A stretch of DNA of 64,000 bases, taken from assembly GCF_002865645.1 (NCBI RefSeq), contig NW_020194555.1, forward strand, positions 806,001 to 870,000. Direction: 5' to 3'. Made by a program: the position numbers and the translations under genes. Origin of the DNA: Hyaloscypha bicolor E. Its lineage: Eukaryota > Ascomycota > Leotiomycetes > Helotiales > Hyaloscyphaceae. The notes under the pieces were generated by a model. The model did no database searches. It was not told the DNA's origin and was given only the letters and a program-made list of their open reading frames with translations. Of the stretch, positions 46,330 to 57,175 are shown piece by piece. Each line of letters opens with the position of its first letter. Positions within the stretch are counted from its first letter, which is position 1.

Positions 46330-47753
46330 AGTCAGCTTTCTCAATCTGCTTGATCCGACTTCAAGGGACTATGAAAGAGATTCTGATCGAAACCTGCTTT
46401 ACTCTCCATCTAATTGACCTCCACCCCAGCCTCCCAGGGTCTTCCATTCAGCATAAAGACACGTGACTTCACGAGAAACAAATTATCTGGGGCCGATAAC
46501 TTCGTCTGAGCTTGGAGTAGGGGCACAATTGCTCAAAATATTAAAGCTTACTTATCTTGCAACTGAGTGTGACCAGCTCAGCGATTTGTAATTTTCACGT
46601 GTTCTGGTGGCAGGCGTCACACCTCAGTTGCTGCACCTCAGACATTTCAACCTTCAACAATCACCGTCTCCCTCTGAAGCCACCTGCAGATCCAACGCAC
46701 GCCCAATTCGGCGAGGAACAGTCAGATATCATTGCAGATCACCCTCACCGATATCCTGCCGGGTTCAGCCTCCACGTGAATTCCATGATCAGAAGACACG
46801 CGCCCAGCGGGCGCGGTGTCATAAAAGGTCTACAGAAATCACGAGAATTAATACCCACAGCCAGTGAACAGCAAGCGTCTGACGGGAGTTTTCGGGAGCC
46901 AAGAATACGAGCACCAGCTACGGCTTATGGCAGACGTAAGACAAGTGGTACAAGCATCGCACAGGTGCTTGACGCAACGAGGCGGTGACAGTCTCCATCA
47001 GTCAAGGGGGCTTGTGAAGCCCGGCTGCAGTGACAGAGCATGTAGCTTGAACGGGGAAGTTCTGTCTCGCAGACCCATATTTGATCTCATGCGTTGTCTT
47101 TTTTGTATTTGGTCCATCTCGAAACTCGACCGGAGCATGCTGTCCCTTTTCATCTCGTCTTACTCGGCAACTCGGCTGCGGATTCAGTCCGGCCCGACTA
47201 GCTGGTCTGCAAGGTGAGCCCAAATGCATGCAGGGAAAGCTCCCGGCTGCCTGTAAATAGCATCCGGGGTATCACAAGCATCAAAAAGAGGGGTAGTAAG
47301 ACTGCTGCAGTGGTTGTAAGGCTGAGAATTTCTTACGGATGACACCGAGAAAGCTGCCATGGCTGAATTCCCCCCTCCACTCAGAATCTTCTCCATCCGC
47401 GCAAAGCAGCCACAATAGGACAGAATCCTTCTCGTGAAGCAGTTCCGTTTGCTGATGGTTCGTAATTGCAGATGTAAGCAGCATTCGTCCTTTGCAATTT
47501 GGGATGTCTCTCCGTCTCTCCTTTCTGATGCCCCCAAGAGCTAGCACAAAGGAGGCTCAGCTGTCGGCTTCATTTCTGTCTCTGCAGGAGAGAGAAGCCG
47601 CACGCGACTGCCTTGCGAGTATAAAATTTACCCAAGACTCTCTCAGGTTCTCTTGAAATCAATTCCACTACATCTGCGTCATCTCAAGAATAAGAGCATC
47701 CTCACTGCAAAGCACAACCATTCCATACACTTCACAGAGAAACAGTAATCAAC
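46330..47753. other. 1.4-kb intergenic region with tyrosinase promoter
   Basis: No gene is supported. Open frames here have no family resemblance, poor codon regularity and overlap each other on both strands. The last ~150 bases form the proximal promoter of the tyrosinase gene. Confidence 0.5.
47620..47626 (+). promoter_or_regulatory. Candidate TATA box of the tyrosinase gene
   Basis: TATAAAA lies 134 bases before the ATG and is followed by a pyrimidine-rich leader (CTCTCAGGTTCTCTTG) and an AACA context directly before ATG. Placement suits a fungal core promoter with a leader of roughly 100 bases. Confidence 0.5.
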
Positions 47754-50195
47754 ATGTCCGCCATCAACTACCCCGTCGTCGGCGCTCCAAAGCCTTCTCC
47801 AGCTCCGGTTGATGGTATTAAAATCATTCTTCTACGAGACAAGGCTAACTTCGGCAGGATCCGTCCCACTGAGAATCGAAATCCGGCAGCTTCAACAAAA
47901 TGCAGACCAATGGAATTTGTATCTATTGGGTCTCGACGCCTTCAAGAAGATGGATGAGAAGAGTGATCTTTCATATTATGGTGTCTGCGGTAAGCTCCAA
48001 ACTACCACTTGAGCACCATCAAGCTGATCTCAGCAGGAATCCACGGTCGCCCATATCGTCCATGGGGAGGTGTTGCCGGTCACAACAACGTCCAAGCAGG
48101 TTGGCAAGGCTATTGTACTCACAGCTCGATCCTTTTCGGACCTTGGCATCGACCATACCTCGCGCTGTTTGAGGTAATGTGTCTCTCCGGAACCAGGTCT
48201 TCCTACTCTAACTCTAGATAGCAACTTCTCTATGGCATTGTCCACGACATCGCAGGACAATTTCCAGCCGAAACCAAAGCTAGATATCAAGCAGCTGCTT
48301 CCACCTTCCGGATTCCATATTGGGACTGGGCAGCGATCCCTGACAGCGGAGACTACTTCCCCAATGCCGTCGGAGGCTCTACCACGGTGAGCGTGATCAC
48401 CCCAAAATCGAACGGCCAGGCAGTCTCGATGCCAAACCCTCTTTACTCGACCACATTCCACCCTCTGAATCCCGTACAAGGAGACTTCGCACCTCTCGGA
48501 CGAACCCCAGTAAGTCTCCTACTTCGCCGCTGGTCACTTGCCCCAATCTAGGCTGACCTGTCGAAGTACAATCAATGGCCCACTACCCTTCGTTACCCTT
48601 CCTCATCTCGCTCACTGAACGCGACCTCCGAGGAAGATCAAGTATTTGATGCCATGGCAACTCAATTCGCGGGTCTGCAGCAGAATATCAACATCCTCAT
48701 GAACGATCCTAACTACAAGGACTTCAGTGCGTTCAGCAATCATCTCTGGGTACCCGATTCTGTCGGCACCGAAGCTTCACTCGAGGATGTTCATAACTCG
48801 ATCCATGGAGCAGTTGGAGGATTTATGGGTCATATGTCTGAACTGGACTACTCGGCTTTCGATCCTGTCTTCTGGCTTCACCATTGGTAGGTTTCACCAT
48901 CTAAATAAAGAACACACACTTAGTCCTGTGATGTGTGATTCCATGTGCTGACATATGTCCTCGTGAACAGCAACGTTGACCGCCTTTTCGCCATCTGGCA
49001 AGCACTCAACCCAACCTCCTACACAATCCGCGAACGCACGCAGGACGGCAACTTCGTCACCCAAGCCGGCTCCGTCGAAACCTCAAGCACACCCCTTACA
49101 CCCTTCGTCGACGCTTCAGGAAGTAAATATTGGACATCAGAAGGAGTTCGCCGGACGGAGACCTTCAACTACGCATACCCAGAAACTCGACGCTGGGCCT
49201 TCACAAGCGAGTCCGTCTACGAGAACAGTGTTGCGAATGCTGTACAACAATTATACGGAGGACTCAGCAATCAGTTCTCGGGGGAGGAGGCATTCAATCT
49301 AATGTCGGTTCGTCCTACAGATGCTGCTACGGCTCCGGCCATCGAGGAGAAAGTCGAGACCGCCCATTCCACTTCCACCTCCAATGCCTCTGGACACGCA
49401 AATGGAGCCGCAAGTGGCCCCGCTCAAAAGCCTGTTGCGGACACCAGTGCAGGCTTCCATCCTTTCCATAATCTAGTCGAGAAAGTCAAAGGGGCTGTTC
49501 CTGGCCTAGACCCCAAGCCAGAACACCAGACACAGCGCGGCGGCCTTGACCTTGAGAAGGAAATCGGCAAACGTATGTCCCTCCCCCGCCTCTCACACCT
49601 TCCGAAGCACAAACTAATAAGAACGACAGCAGCGGCACCAGTCCCCGAACAACCCCGCTCTTACACCGAATACATCGTCAATATCAAAGCCCCGAAGCAC
49701 CTACTCGGCCAATCCTACCGCGTGCACATCTTCCTCGGCGAGTTCGACTCTGACATTAGGACCTGGAACACGCAAGACGCGCTCGTCGGCACCTTTGCCG
49801 TCTTCGGCAAAGAGACGGCGCCCGGAAGCGATGACGAAACGAAGTGTGGAAAGTGCAAGGATGATGCGGAGAAGAATACGATTATCACTGGTACGGTGCC
49901 GCTGACTGCGCAGATTATTGGAGAGGTCAAGAAAGGCCACTGCGGAAGTCTGGAGAAGAGTAATGTTCTTCCGTATCTGAAAGACAATCTCCACTGGCGT
50001 GTCACCCTTGCAGATGGGACGGAGAAGAACAGAGACGAGGTCCCGGGTCTTGTTGTCAGTGTTGTGAGCACTGAGGTTGCGCTTCCGGAGGGTAATAGAC
50101 CGAAGTATAGTGGTGTTTATATGGTGCATCCGGAGGTTACAGCTGGTAGGCCGGCGGGACTTGGTGCGGGTGCTGAGACCACGCCTGGAGCTTGA
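47754..50195 (+). CDS. Tyrosinase (type-3 copper polyphenol oxidase)
   Basis: Proposed exons: 47754-47814, 47858-47989, 48037-48173, 48222-48509, 48567-48886, 48971-49572 and 49630-50195, giving 701 aa. The first four introns (43-57 bases) each have a CTRAY branch about 10 bases before the acceptor. Tyrosinase oxidises monophenols and diphenols to quinones, feeding melanin or crosslinking. CuA ligands are His67 ([12 protein letters not shown]), His93 and His102 ([15 protein letters not shown]). Cys91-x-His93 fits the thioether bridge of fungal tyrosinases. CuB ligands are His282 and His286 (VHNSIH) and a His in FWLHHCNVDR (311-312). The catalytic core ends near [11 protein letters not shown]; a Ser/Pro-rich linker and a C-terminal domain follow, which in latent fungal enzymes is removed by proteolysis. 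No signal peptide is seen. The last intron (57 bases, GTATGT, ACTAATA, CAG) keeps the frame open if unspliced, so it is less certain. Confidence 0.9.
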
Positions 50196-50339
50196 GCATG
50201 ACGTTGAGAGGGACTGAGATTGAGATAAATTTAGCGTGGGAAGGATGGAAAATGGATGCATGCGTGGGTCTGAATGCCTTGCATGGGTTAGGTACTCAGA
50301 AATTGGCCTTCGGTGAGCCTAATGAGGCCATTAGAAGTA

Positions 50340-50794
50340 GAAGTATCCACTAGCCAACCGCCCAAACCCCCATCCGCCCACGCCTAAAAAATAGATTTTT
50401 AATCACAGCTTTATTATAATTACAAATCCTTTAATATATTAATATCCCATAGTATTTTCGATATCCTGATAACTATATATTCAATTTAATCTTGTGGTGC
50501 GGCTAGAATCGCCTGTTAATATCGACTTTTTTTGATTTTTGGTATGCGGCAGTACCCATAATTTTTAGTAAGCCGGACGCGTACCAAAAAAATAAAAAGT
50601 CGATATTAACAGGCGATTCTAGCCGCACCACAAGATTAAATTGAATATATTGAATATATAGTTATCAGGATATCGAAAATACTATGGGATATTAATATAT
50701 TAAAGGATTTGTAATTATAATAAAGCTGTGATTAAAAATCTATTTTTTAGGCGTGGGCGGATGGGGGTTTGGGCGGTTGGCTAGTGGATACTTC
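50340..50794. mobile_element. Long-hairpin MITE, near-perfect ~200-bp inverted arms
   Basis: The left arm starts GAAGTATCCACTAGCCAACC and the right arm ends with its exact complement. The arms pair for about 200 bases around a ~40-base loop (about 50542-50583). The only conspicuous difference is an extra nine-base TTGAATATA duplication in the right arm near 50650. TA flanks both ends (50338-50339 and 50795-50796), indicating a Tc1/mariner-type target. It has no coding capacity. It lies 145 bases beyond the tyrosinase stop codon. Confidence 0.85.
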
Positions 50795-50796
50795 TA

Positions 50797-50960
50797 GCGA
50801 GCTAGTCGACAAAACGCACAAGCAAAAAGTGATTTTCTGATTTTCGTACTAGCCCCAACCCCCCACCCCTACCCGACGGCAATTCCTCGCTTTGCTGGGG
50901 CCTACTTGCACTAGCAAGTCGGACCCAGCAACTCCGACATACCACCAACTCCGATATTTG
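50797..50960. other. GC-balanced margin before the AT block
   Basis: C-rich sequence (GCCCCAACCCCCCACCCC at about 50853) and a repeated AACTCCGAYAT phrase at 50929-50957 precede the abrupt switch to AT-rich DNA. It could be the end of a DNA transposon, but no matching end was found near 55700. Confidence 0.3.
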
Positions 50961-51269
50961 CAATAAAATATTAATTATTAAATTAATTATATAAAATATC
51001 GAAATAATAAAATTAAATTATTATAGCCCTTAATTAAATCTATAATTACCTAATAGAGATTTTTGCAAAATAAAAAGGTTCTAGTACAAATTATTAATAA
51101 TCCACTTTAAAATTATAATAATATTTATATTTTTTATTAAAATTAATTTATAATATATTAAATAATTAGTATATTTATTAATATTAAAGTATATATTATT
51201 ATTTAAATTAAGAGACTATATATTTCCTTATTTTATTTAAATATTAATAGCTTTAATCTTATATTTTTT

Positions 51270-52050
51270 ATCTTATAGCTTTTTATTTTTTTAGTTTTTT
51301 TAGTTTTTTTCTTTTTTAATTATTTTTTGTCTTTTAAGCCTTTTTAACTTTTCTTTTAATCTTATTTTTTTCTTTTTTAATTATTATTTTATATTAATAT
51401 TTAGTAATTTCTAGCTTTTTTCTTATTTTAATAAATTCATTTTTCTTTTCCTTATTATTTCTAGCTTTAATATTATATAAATCTTTTATAAAAGAGATTA
51501 TATAGCCTTTATAAATAGATTTAATATATAATTTATAAAAAAAAGAATTACTAGTTTAGAATTTTTATTTATTTTTATTTCATAATTATTATTTAATAAT
51601 AACTCTTAAATTAGCTTTAATTTAGGCTTCTTTTCTAAACTTTTTATTTAAAAGCTTTCGAGAAAAAAAAAATTATATTTTTTATATTTTTTAAGAAAAT
51701 TTATATATATAAAGATTTCTTTTATTTTATAAGAAATTTATATAAAAGCGGTTTTAATATATTATTATAAATTAAGATCTTTAATTCTGGAATTCTTTTT
51801 ATTATAATTAATAATATTATTCTTAGAAAAGAATTAAATAAAATTAATAATATTATTAATAGTATAATTTTAAGCTCAATTAAATAAAAAAGGTTTTATT
51901 TTATTATTATTATTTAAAGAAATACTAGAATAAAAAGACTTAAAATTAAAAGAAGTATTTAATTATTTCTTTTATATTAAGTATTTAAAAGGTTTTATTC
52001 TAGCTTAAGGCTTATTTAATATAAATATATAAATAGTTTTATTAAAGTAG
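51270..52050 (-). pseudogene. Possible Pogo/Fot1-type transposase C-terminus, RIP-destroyed
   Basis: On the minus strand a degenerate frame shows a series resembling the end of fungal DDE_1 (Fot1/Pogo) transposases: a FFKKNIK/FFSRK region, then INYILNLFIKAI-like residues, then a long Lys-rich tail with KRQK/KKEKN-like runs at about 51360-51290. The catalytic part was not recognised, so the assignment is weak and the left end is only approximate. Confidence 0.3.
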
Positions 52051-52104
52051 TTTTTATTAAAAATATAAATAGTTTTATTAAAGTAGTTTTTATTAAAAAT
52101 ATAA
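52027..52104 (+). repeat. Tandem duplication of a ~36-base unit
   Basis: Two consecutive copies of AAATAGTTTTATTAAAGTAG followed by TTTTTATTAAAAATAT are identical base for base. This suggests a local duplication after the RIP that shaped the region. Confidence 0.75.
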
Positions 52105-55100
52105 AGCTGTTTTTTAATTTTCTAATTATTTAGTTTTTTCTTAGTATAAAGCTTTATAGTTCTAAGAACTAGCTTAGAATTAAGGAAATAAAGATTTTCT
52201 TTAATAATAGTTTTTTTATAAATTCAAATTAATATTTAAAGAAATATGGTTTTTATAAAGTTATTTTTTTATATAAACTTTATTTTTAATAAAATACTTA
52301 TATTAATACTTCTTTTATAATAAATAGCCTATATTTAATAATTAATAAAAGTATATAAAATATATTAATAAATTAAAAAGTATTATATTTAATTACTTAT
52401 AAATAAATATAAATTCATAAATTATATAATTATTATAACTATTAAAAATAAGAAAATAATATTTGCCTTTTTATATATTTTTAATTTAATAATAGAAATA
52501 CTATAGCTAGCTAATAACTAAATTATTATTTATATAACTTGTTTTATTTTAGGTTTTTTTATATTATTAAAAAGAAATTATTAATTTTTTTTAAATATTT
52601 TATAAAATATAATAATAAAGGCTTTAATTATAAAACCTTTAATTAAAATATATTCTATTATTATAATTAACTTTTATTTAGCTAAATATATAATATAAAT
52701 CTAGAATTATTAATTATTAATTAGTAAATATAAAATATAAAATACTAAATATAATTATTATTAAATTAGTAATATATTTAATATAAAAACTCATTTAATT
52801 AATATTATATATATTAAATATTTATATTTTATATTTATCTAAAATAGTCTAAAGTTATATAAATATTACTAAAACTAGTTCTAAAATAAATACTCTTTTT
52901 ATTAATAATTTATAAGCTTTATATATATAATATAATATTTTTGAATTTCTTTTATTTCTTTATTTAATAGAAAGTCTAATTATTATTTTTATTAATTAGA
53001 TTTATATTCTCTAAAATTTATATAATAGCCCAAATAATTATATTATATATTATATTAGACTTATTTTCTGGGTTTTATTTAAATATATATTATATTTTTT
53101 ATTTTTAAATAATAGCTTTTTTTCCTGTTTTCTTTTATATAAAATTATATAAAAAATATTAAATATATTTATTATAATTATAAGCTAGTAATTTCGGTTT
53201 CAGATAAATTATAATATACTTTTAAGGTCTTTTATATTCGAGTTTCGGTCTATAATAACTTAATATCTTCTTATAATACAAGCTATTAACCTATATTTTC
53301 TTGAATATAAAACTAAGATTAAGTTATAAGTAAATATAAAGAGATTTTTCTTTATTATCCAATCTGGTTTTATATAAACTAATAATATAATATCTTTATG
53401 GAAGCTTATTTCTATTTAATAAGATTTATAATTAGGATATTAATTCTGAATCTTTCTTTTTTATTTAATCTATTATATATTTAGAAGAAATATATTTATA
53501 GAAATAATAAAGGAAATAGAAATAAATATAATAGCCTTTCTAATTCTCTTAACTTATTCTCGAATTAGCTATATAATAAAGGAATTCTCTTATAAAAATA
53601 GGCCCGAGAATTCGATATTTCTATAAATATAATAAGAGATATAAGATATTAAAAGAATAAGAAAAGAAATTGGATTTAGATATTTAGATTATAAGAGAAC
53701 TTAAATAGGAGAAGAAATATTCTAATAGTTTTCCTAACTAGTTATAGAAGGTTTTATATAGTTATAAAATAGTTTAATTATATATAGAAAATAGTTATAG
53801 GCCTTTATCTATATCTAGCTATAATAAGAAATGCTTTCTAAAGCAAGAATACTATAATACTATAGGATTAGAGGCCCAGAACTATTTAAAAAAAAGTCTT
53901 TTTATTTCTTATAATTTTTGATTCTATTCTAAATAGGACTTTGAGTTCTAAGAAATACTTCTTAGTTTAGTATATTCTTATATTCTTCGGAAAATTTCTC
54001 AAATATAAATAATTATTAAATTAAATATATATTCGAGTTTCTTTTTCTAAATATAGCTTTATTTTATATTTTAATATTTTTTAAAGCCTTTTAATAAGCT
54101 TTTTAATTTATTTTCTTAATATTTAATATATGGATTTTAATATAGTAATTAAATTAATAATTAATATAATTAATATCCTATAATTTTTAGTATTTTTTAG
54201 CTTTAATATTAAATATATTCTTTTTAAAAAGAATTCTAAAAATTGTATTTTAATTTATAATATAATATTATAAAATTATAGAATTTAATATAATCTATAA
54301 TTATATATATAAAAAAATATTTTTATTAAATATATAGTTATTTTTTAATCTAATATATAAACCAAAAAATTAATATTAGAATTAGTATTACTAGTAAATA
54401 CAGTAAACTTATCTAAATTAAATATAGAAATACCTATAAAAAATATTTAAAAAATTGCAACTTTGCTTTTAATATTAAAAATAATAGTAAATCAAGCTAG
54501 TATATTAGTATATTTCTAGAATCTAATTAATAATTAAAGAAAAAAATAGAAATATAAGAATTTTATAACTAAATATTTTCTTTTTTTTTAATTTCTTTTT
54601 ACTAAATATACTTAATTAATAAATAAAATATAAAAGCAAGATTTAATTTTCTAATTTTCTAATTTTATTTAAGCTTAAAATATATAAATTAATTATAATA
54701 TAATATATAATAAATCTTAGAAATTAAGTAAAGAAATTAATAATTCTCTTATATTATTATATTATTATTATATTATTATTTATATTATAGGCTTTAAATT
54801 TATAATTCTTTAATTATATATATATATTATTAAATTCTTTTATTTAGAAAAGAATTTCTTAAATTTTATAATTAATATATTTTATAAAATTTTATTTATA
54901 ACTTTATATTATTTTTCTTAATAATATTTATAAGAAAAGTTTTTAAAATAAAATAATAATTTATTTTCTTTCCTAATATAATAAGCTTTATAAATAATTT
55001 CGAAACTATTTATTAAAAGCTATTATATAATATCTTAAAAATATATTTATATTAAAAAACACTTTTTAAAATTCAAATATTTGACTTATATTATAAAAAG

Positions 55101-55700
55101 TTCTTTAAAAAATAAAAAATAAATTTTATAAAAAAAAGCAATTTCTAAAACTTAATTTTAAATTTATAATAAATATTTTACTAAAATTAATTTTATTATA
55201 AGTGCCTTTAAAAACAAATTCTATAATATTTCAAAAAAAAAATAAAGCTTATTAGTATATAAGATTTATTTAAAGTAATTTAAAGGTTATTTAGCTAATA
55301 TACTTTAAGCCTTTAAAATTTATTAGTAAGATCTTTTTATAGAACTTCGAGGTTTTTAATAAATGAATTATAAGATAATTATTAAGTTATATATTTAAAT
55401 AACTAGTTTTAAAATTAATTTTAGATTTTTAATATTATATTATTTAATTATAAGACGTACTAAATTCTTGTATTTATTCTTTTAAGAAATAAGATATTAT
55501 TTATTTTTATATAACTTAAAAAAGCTTGGAAAGCAAAATTTATTACTTATTTTAAATTAAGTAAAAATTAGAGAATTTAGTAAAAGTAACTTTACTTTTA
55601 AGAACTTTAATTTAGTAAATTCTTATTTACAATTTTATTAAAAGAAAAAAAGATAAGTTTCAAAGAATATTTAAGAATTTTTCAAGTAATACTTTAGCCC

Positions 55701-55993
55701 CTTTTAAGCCTTATTATAGTATCCTACTGCAAGCGCTATTGAATCAATAATCAATTTTCTTGCTGCACAGTAATATCACCCACATTGACGACTTCGGGGT
55801 TCATTTTTGGCAACTGTCTTCTGCTGATGCTCTATCTAATGATCTCGTTCTCAGGACATGCTGCAAGATATCCCACTGGCTCTTACCGCCAGATTGAGCT
55901 ACCACGAATGCTCGAAGCGCGCCACTTAATGCACACTACCAATTACCTCCCAAGTATGTTCTTTACACTTGAGTGACTGCAAGATAATTGCTT
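55701..55993. other. Boundary of the AT block; no gene supported
   Basis: GC-balanced DNA begins at about 55720. A 63-codon plus-strand open frame (55785-55976) has a hydrophobic start, but no family resemblance and no clear promoter. It lies in the 3' flank of the minus-strand gene ending at 55994. Confidence 0.35.
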
Positions 55994-57121
55994 TCAACGC
56001 CCGAGTATTCTGATCTCCAGGCCTCGAAACGTCGCCAGCGGTACCACCACCTGAAGATGTAAAAGTCTGTCTCCAAAGATGGTCCAAGGCCCTAGCCCAC
56101 TTATCTTTCCTAGAGGAGCTAATTTGTTGATGTACACAAAATTTACATTCGGAATTTTCCAATCATCAAGCCTCTCCTCCCCCTTGAATGCGTTCAGCTC
56201 GATGCGAAATGAGCTCAACAAGTCCGAGTAATATCTATGCGCGTTGAGATGTTGCTCAAATAAAGCAAGATATCTGCCGTCCACTTCTTCCAAGGTCTGG
56301 ATGAAAGGTTCACCAGGAACAGATTGGTAGCGTGCCATTACTTCTGTATTAGTCCGAACCATGTAGAAAATTTGTAGAGAAGGAAACTCAGATACGAGCT
56401 ACATTCGTGGTCTTCCACTGGGTTTGGGAATTTTAGGACCACGGTGCAATTGAGCTCCAGCAAAACCTTCCAGACATTCTTCGGTCAGCGCAACGTGTTG
56501 CACATCCGCAAAGATCTTGCGAAAGTCGGGAATCGTTTCTGGAAGGGAGTATATGCCTGGGAAAGCCCAACAGCACTTCTTAGGTGTGTACATTAAGATA
56601 AAATCGTGATCTTCGTTGAAGCGGATCTTCCGATGTGCTGACTCGATGCAACCAGAATGAGTCTTCAAGATGACTTCTCGAGATGTCTTGCACGCTCGGA
56701 GCAAACTGGAAGCTGGCGTAGTGGTGACGAACTGGAGTTCGCGGCCCGGTGTGAGTACTTCCATGTCGCAGAGTTGCTCGTCGGTGGGTTCGGAAAGTTC
56801 TGCGTTGCGATAGAACGGGTAGATGGTATGTATTTGGGGAGGGCACAGCAAGCCTCCGGATTTTGAGCTGCAGCCTTCGGGGAAAACGGTTAAATCCTTT
56901 AATGGATCTTGACCAACACCGTTGGCTCCTCCAATGTTTGCCATTGTCCTGATAGGACGAGGTAAATCGTGATAGTCAGACGAAGACTCTGAAGAGTAGG
57001 AGAGGGAGCTGCTCGAGTGTTGGTGGTTCTCACAACAGATTAAAGTGGACATTATATAGATGGGAAAAGCAGAGGATATCGCTCTTTGAATAGCATAAAT
57101 TATTTTCTGGACTTGGGCCAT
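55994..57121 (-). pseudogene. 2EXR-like fungal gene with one in-frame TAG
   Basis: A frame of 375 codons reads from ATG at 57121 to a stop at 55994-55996, broken only by TAG at 56399-56401. The two open pieces (240 and 122 aa) are in the same frame and no intron can remove the stop. The first piece has SSLLRACKTSREVILKTHSG followed by IRFNEDHDFILMYTP, a pattern of fungal 2EXR-domain proteins; the usual N-terminal FPxFxxLPxELRxxIW element is not evident. Function of that family is unknown. The stop could derive from CAG by a CpA-to-TpA change, the RIP signature, and RIP-mutated DNA starts about 300 bases past the 3' end. The start is uncertain (Met24, at 57052, is an alternative). The C-terminal frame is also uncertain, because another frame is open over 55926-56162. 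Alternatively the gene ends at the TAG. Confidence 0.55.
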
Positions 57122-57175
57122 ATAAATTTATGTCAAAGTGAATTCGTTGAGTAAATATCTAGCGAATTCGTTCAG

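Larger units (their letters stand above)
50961..55700. repeat. RIP-degraded AT-rich block (4.7 kb)
   Basis: Composition changes sharply at both edges and stops occur in all frames. It contains a possible DNA-transposon remnant (51270-52050), a tandem duplication (52027-52104), and a less decayed section at about 53200-54060 that I cannot identify. No retroelement LTR of the families found at 1-43 kb is visible here. Confidence 0.7.

Noticed and set aside
46557..46988. 143-codon open frame upstream of the tyrosinase gene
   Set aside because: No recognisable domain, no regular codon bias, overlapping frames on both strands; region is better read as intergenic.
48030..48479. 149-codon antisense open frame
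   Set aside because: It is a shadow of tyrosinase exons 3-4, whose copper-ligand motifs on the plus strand are decisive.
43248..50794. Melanin or secondary-metabolite gene cluster around the tyrosinase
   Set aside because: No polyketide synthase, NRPS, laccase or pathway regulator is present in the island; esterase and SRR1-like genes do not support one.
55785..55976. Small plus-strand frame with hydrophobic N-terminus
   Set aside because: Could mimic a small secreted protein, but there is no homology impression, no promoter sign, and it overlaps the 3' flank of the minus-strand gene.
55926..56162. Alternative C-terminus of the 2EXR-like gene in another frame
   Set aside because: Would need a frameshift that cannot be shown without orthologues; the frame continuous with the N-terminal part was preferred.
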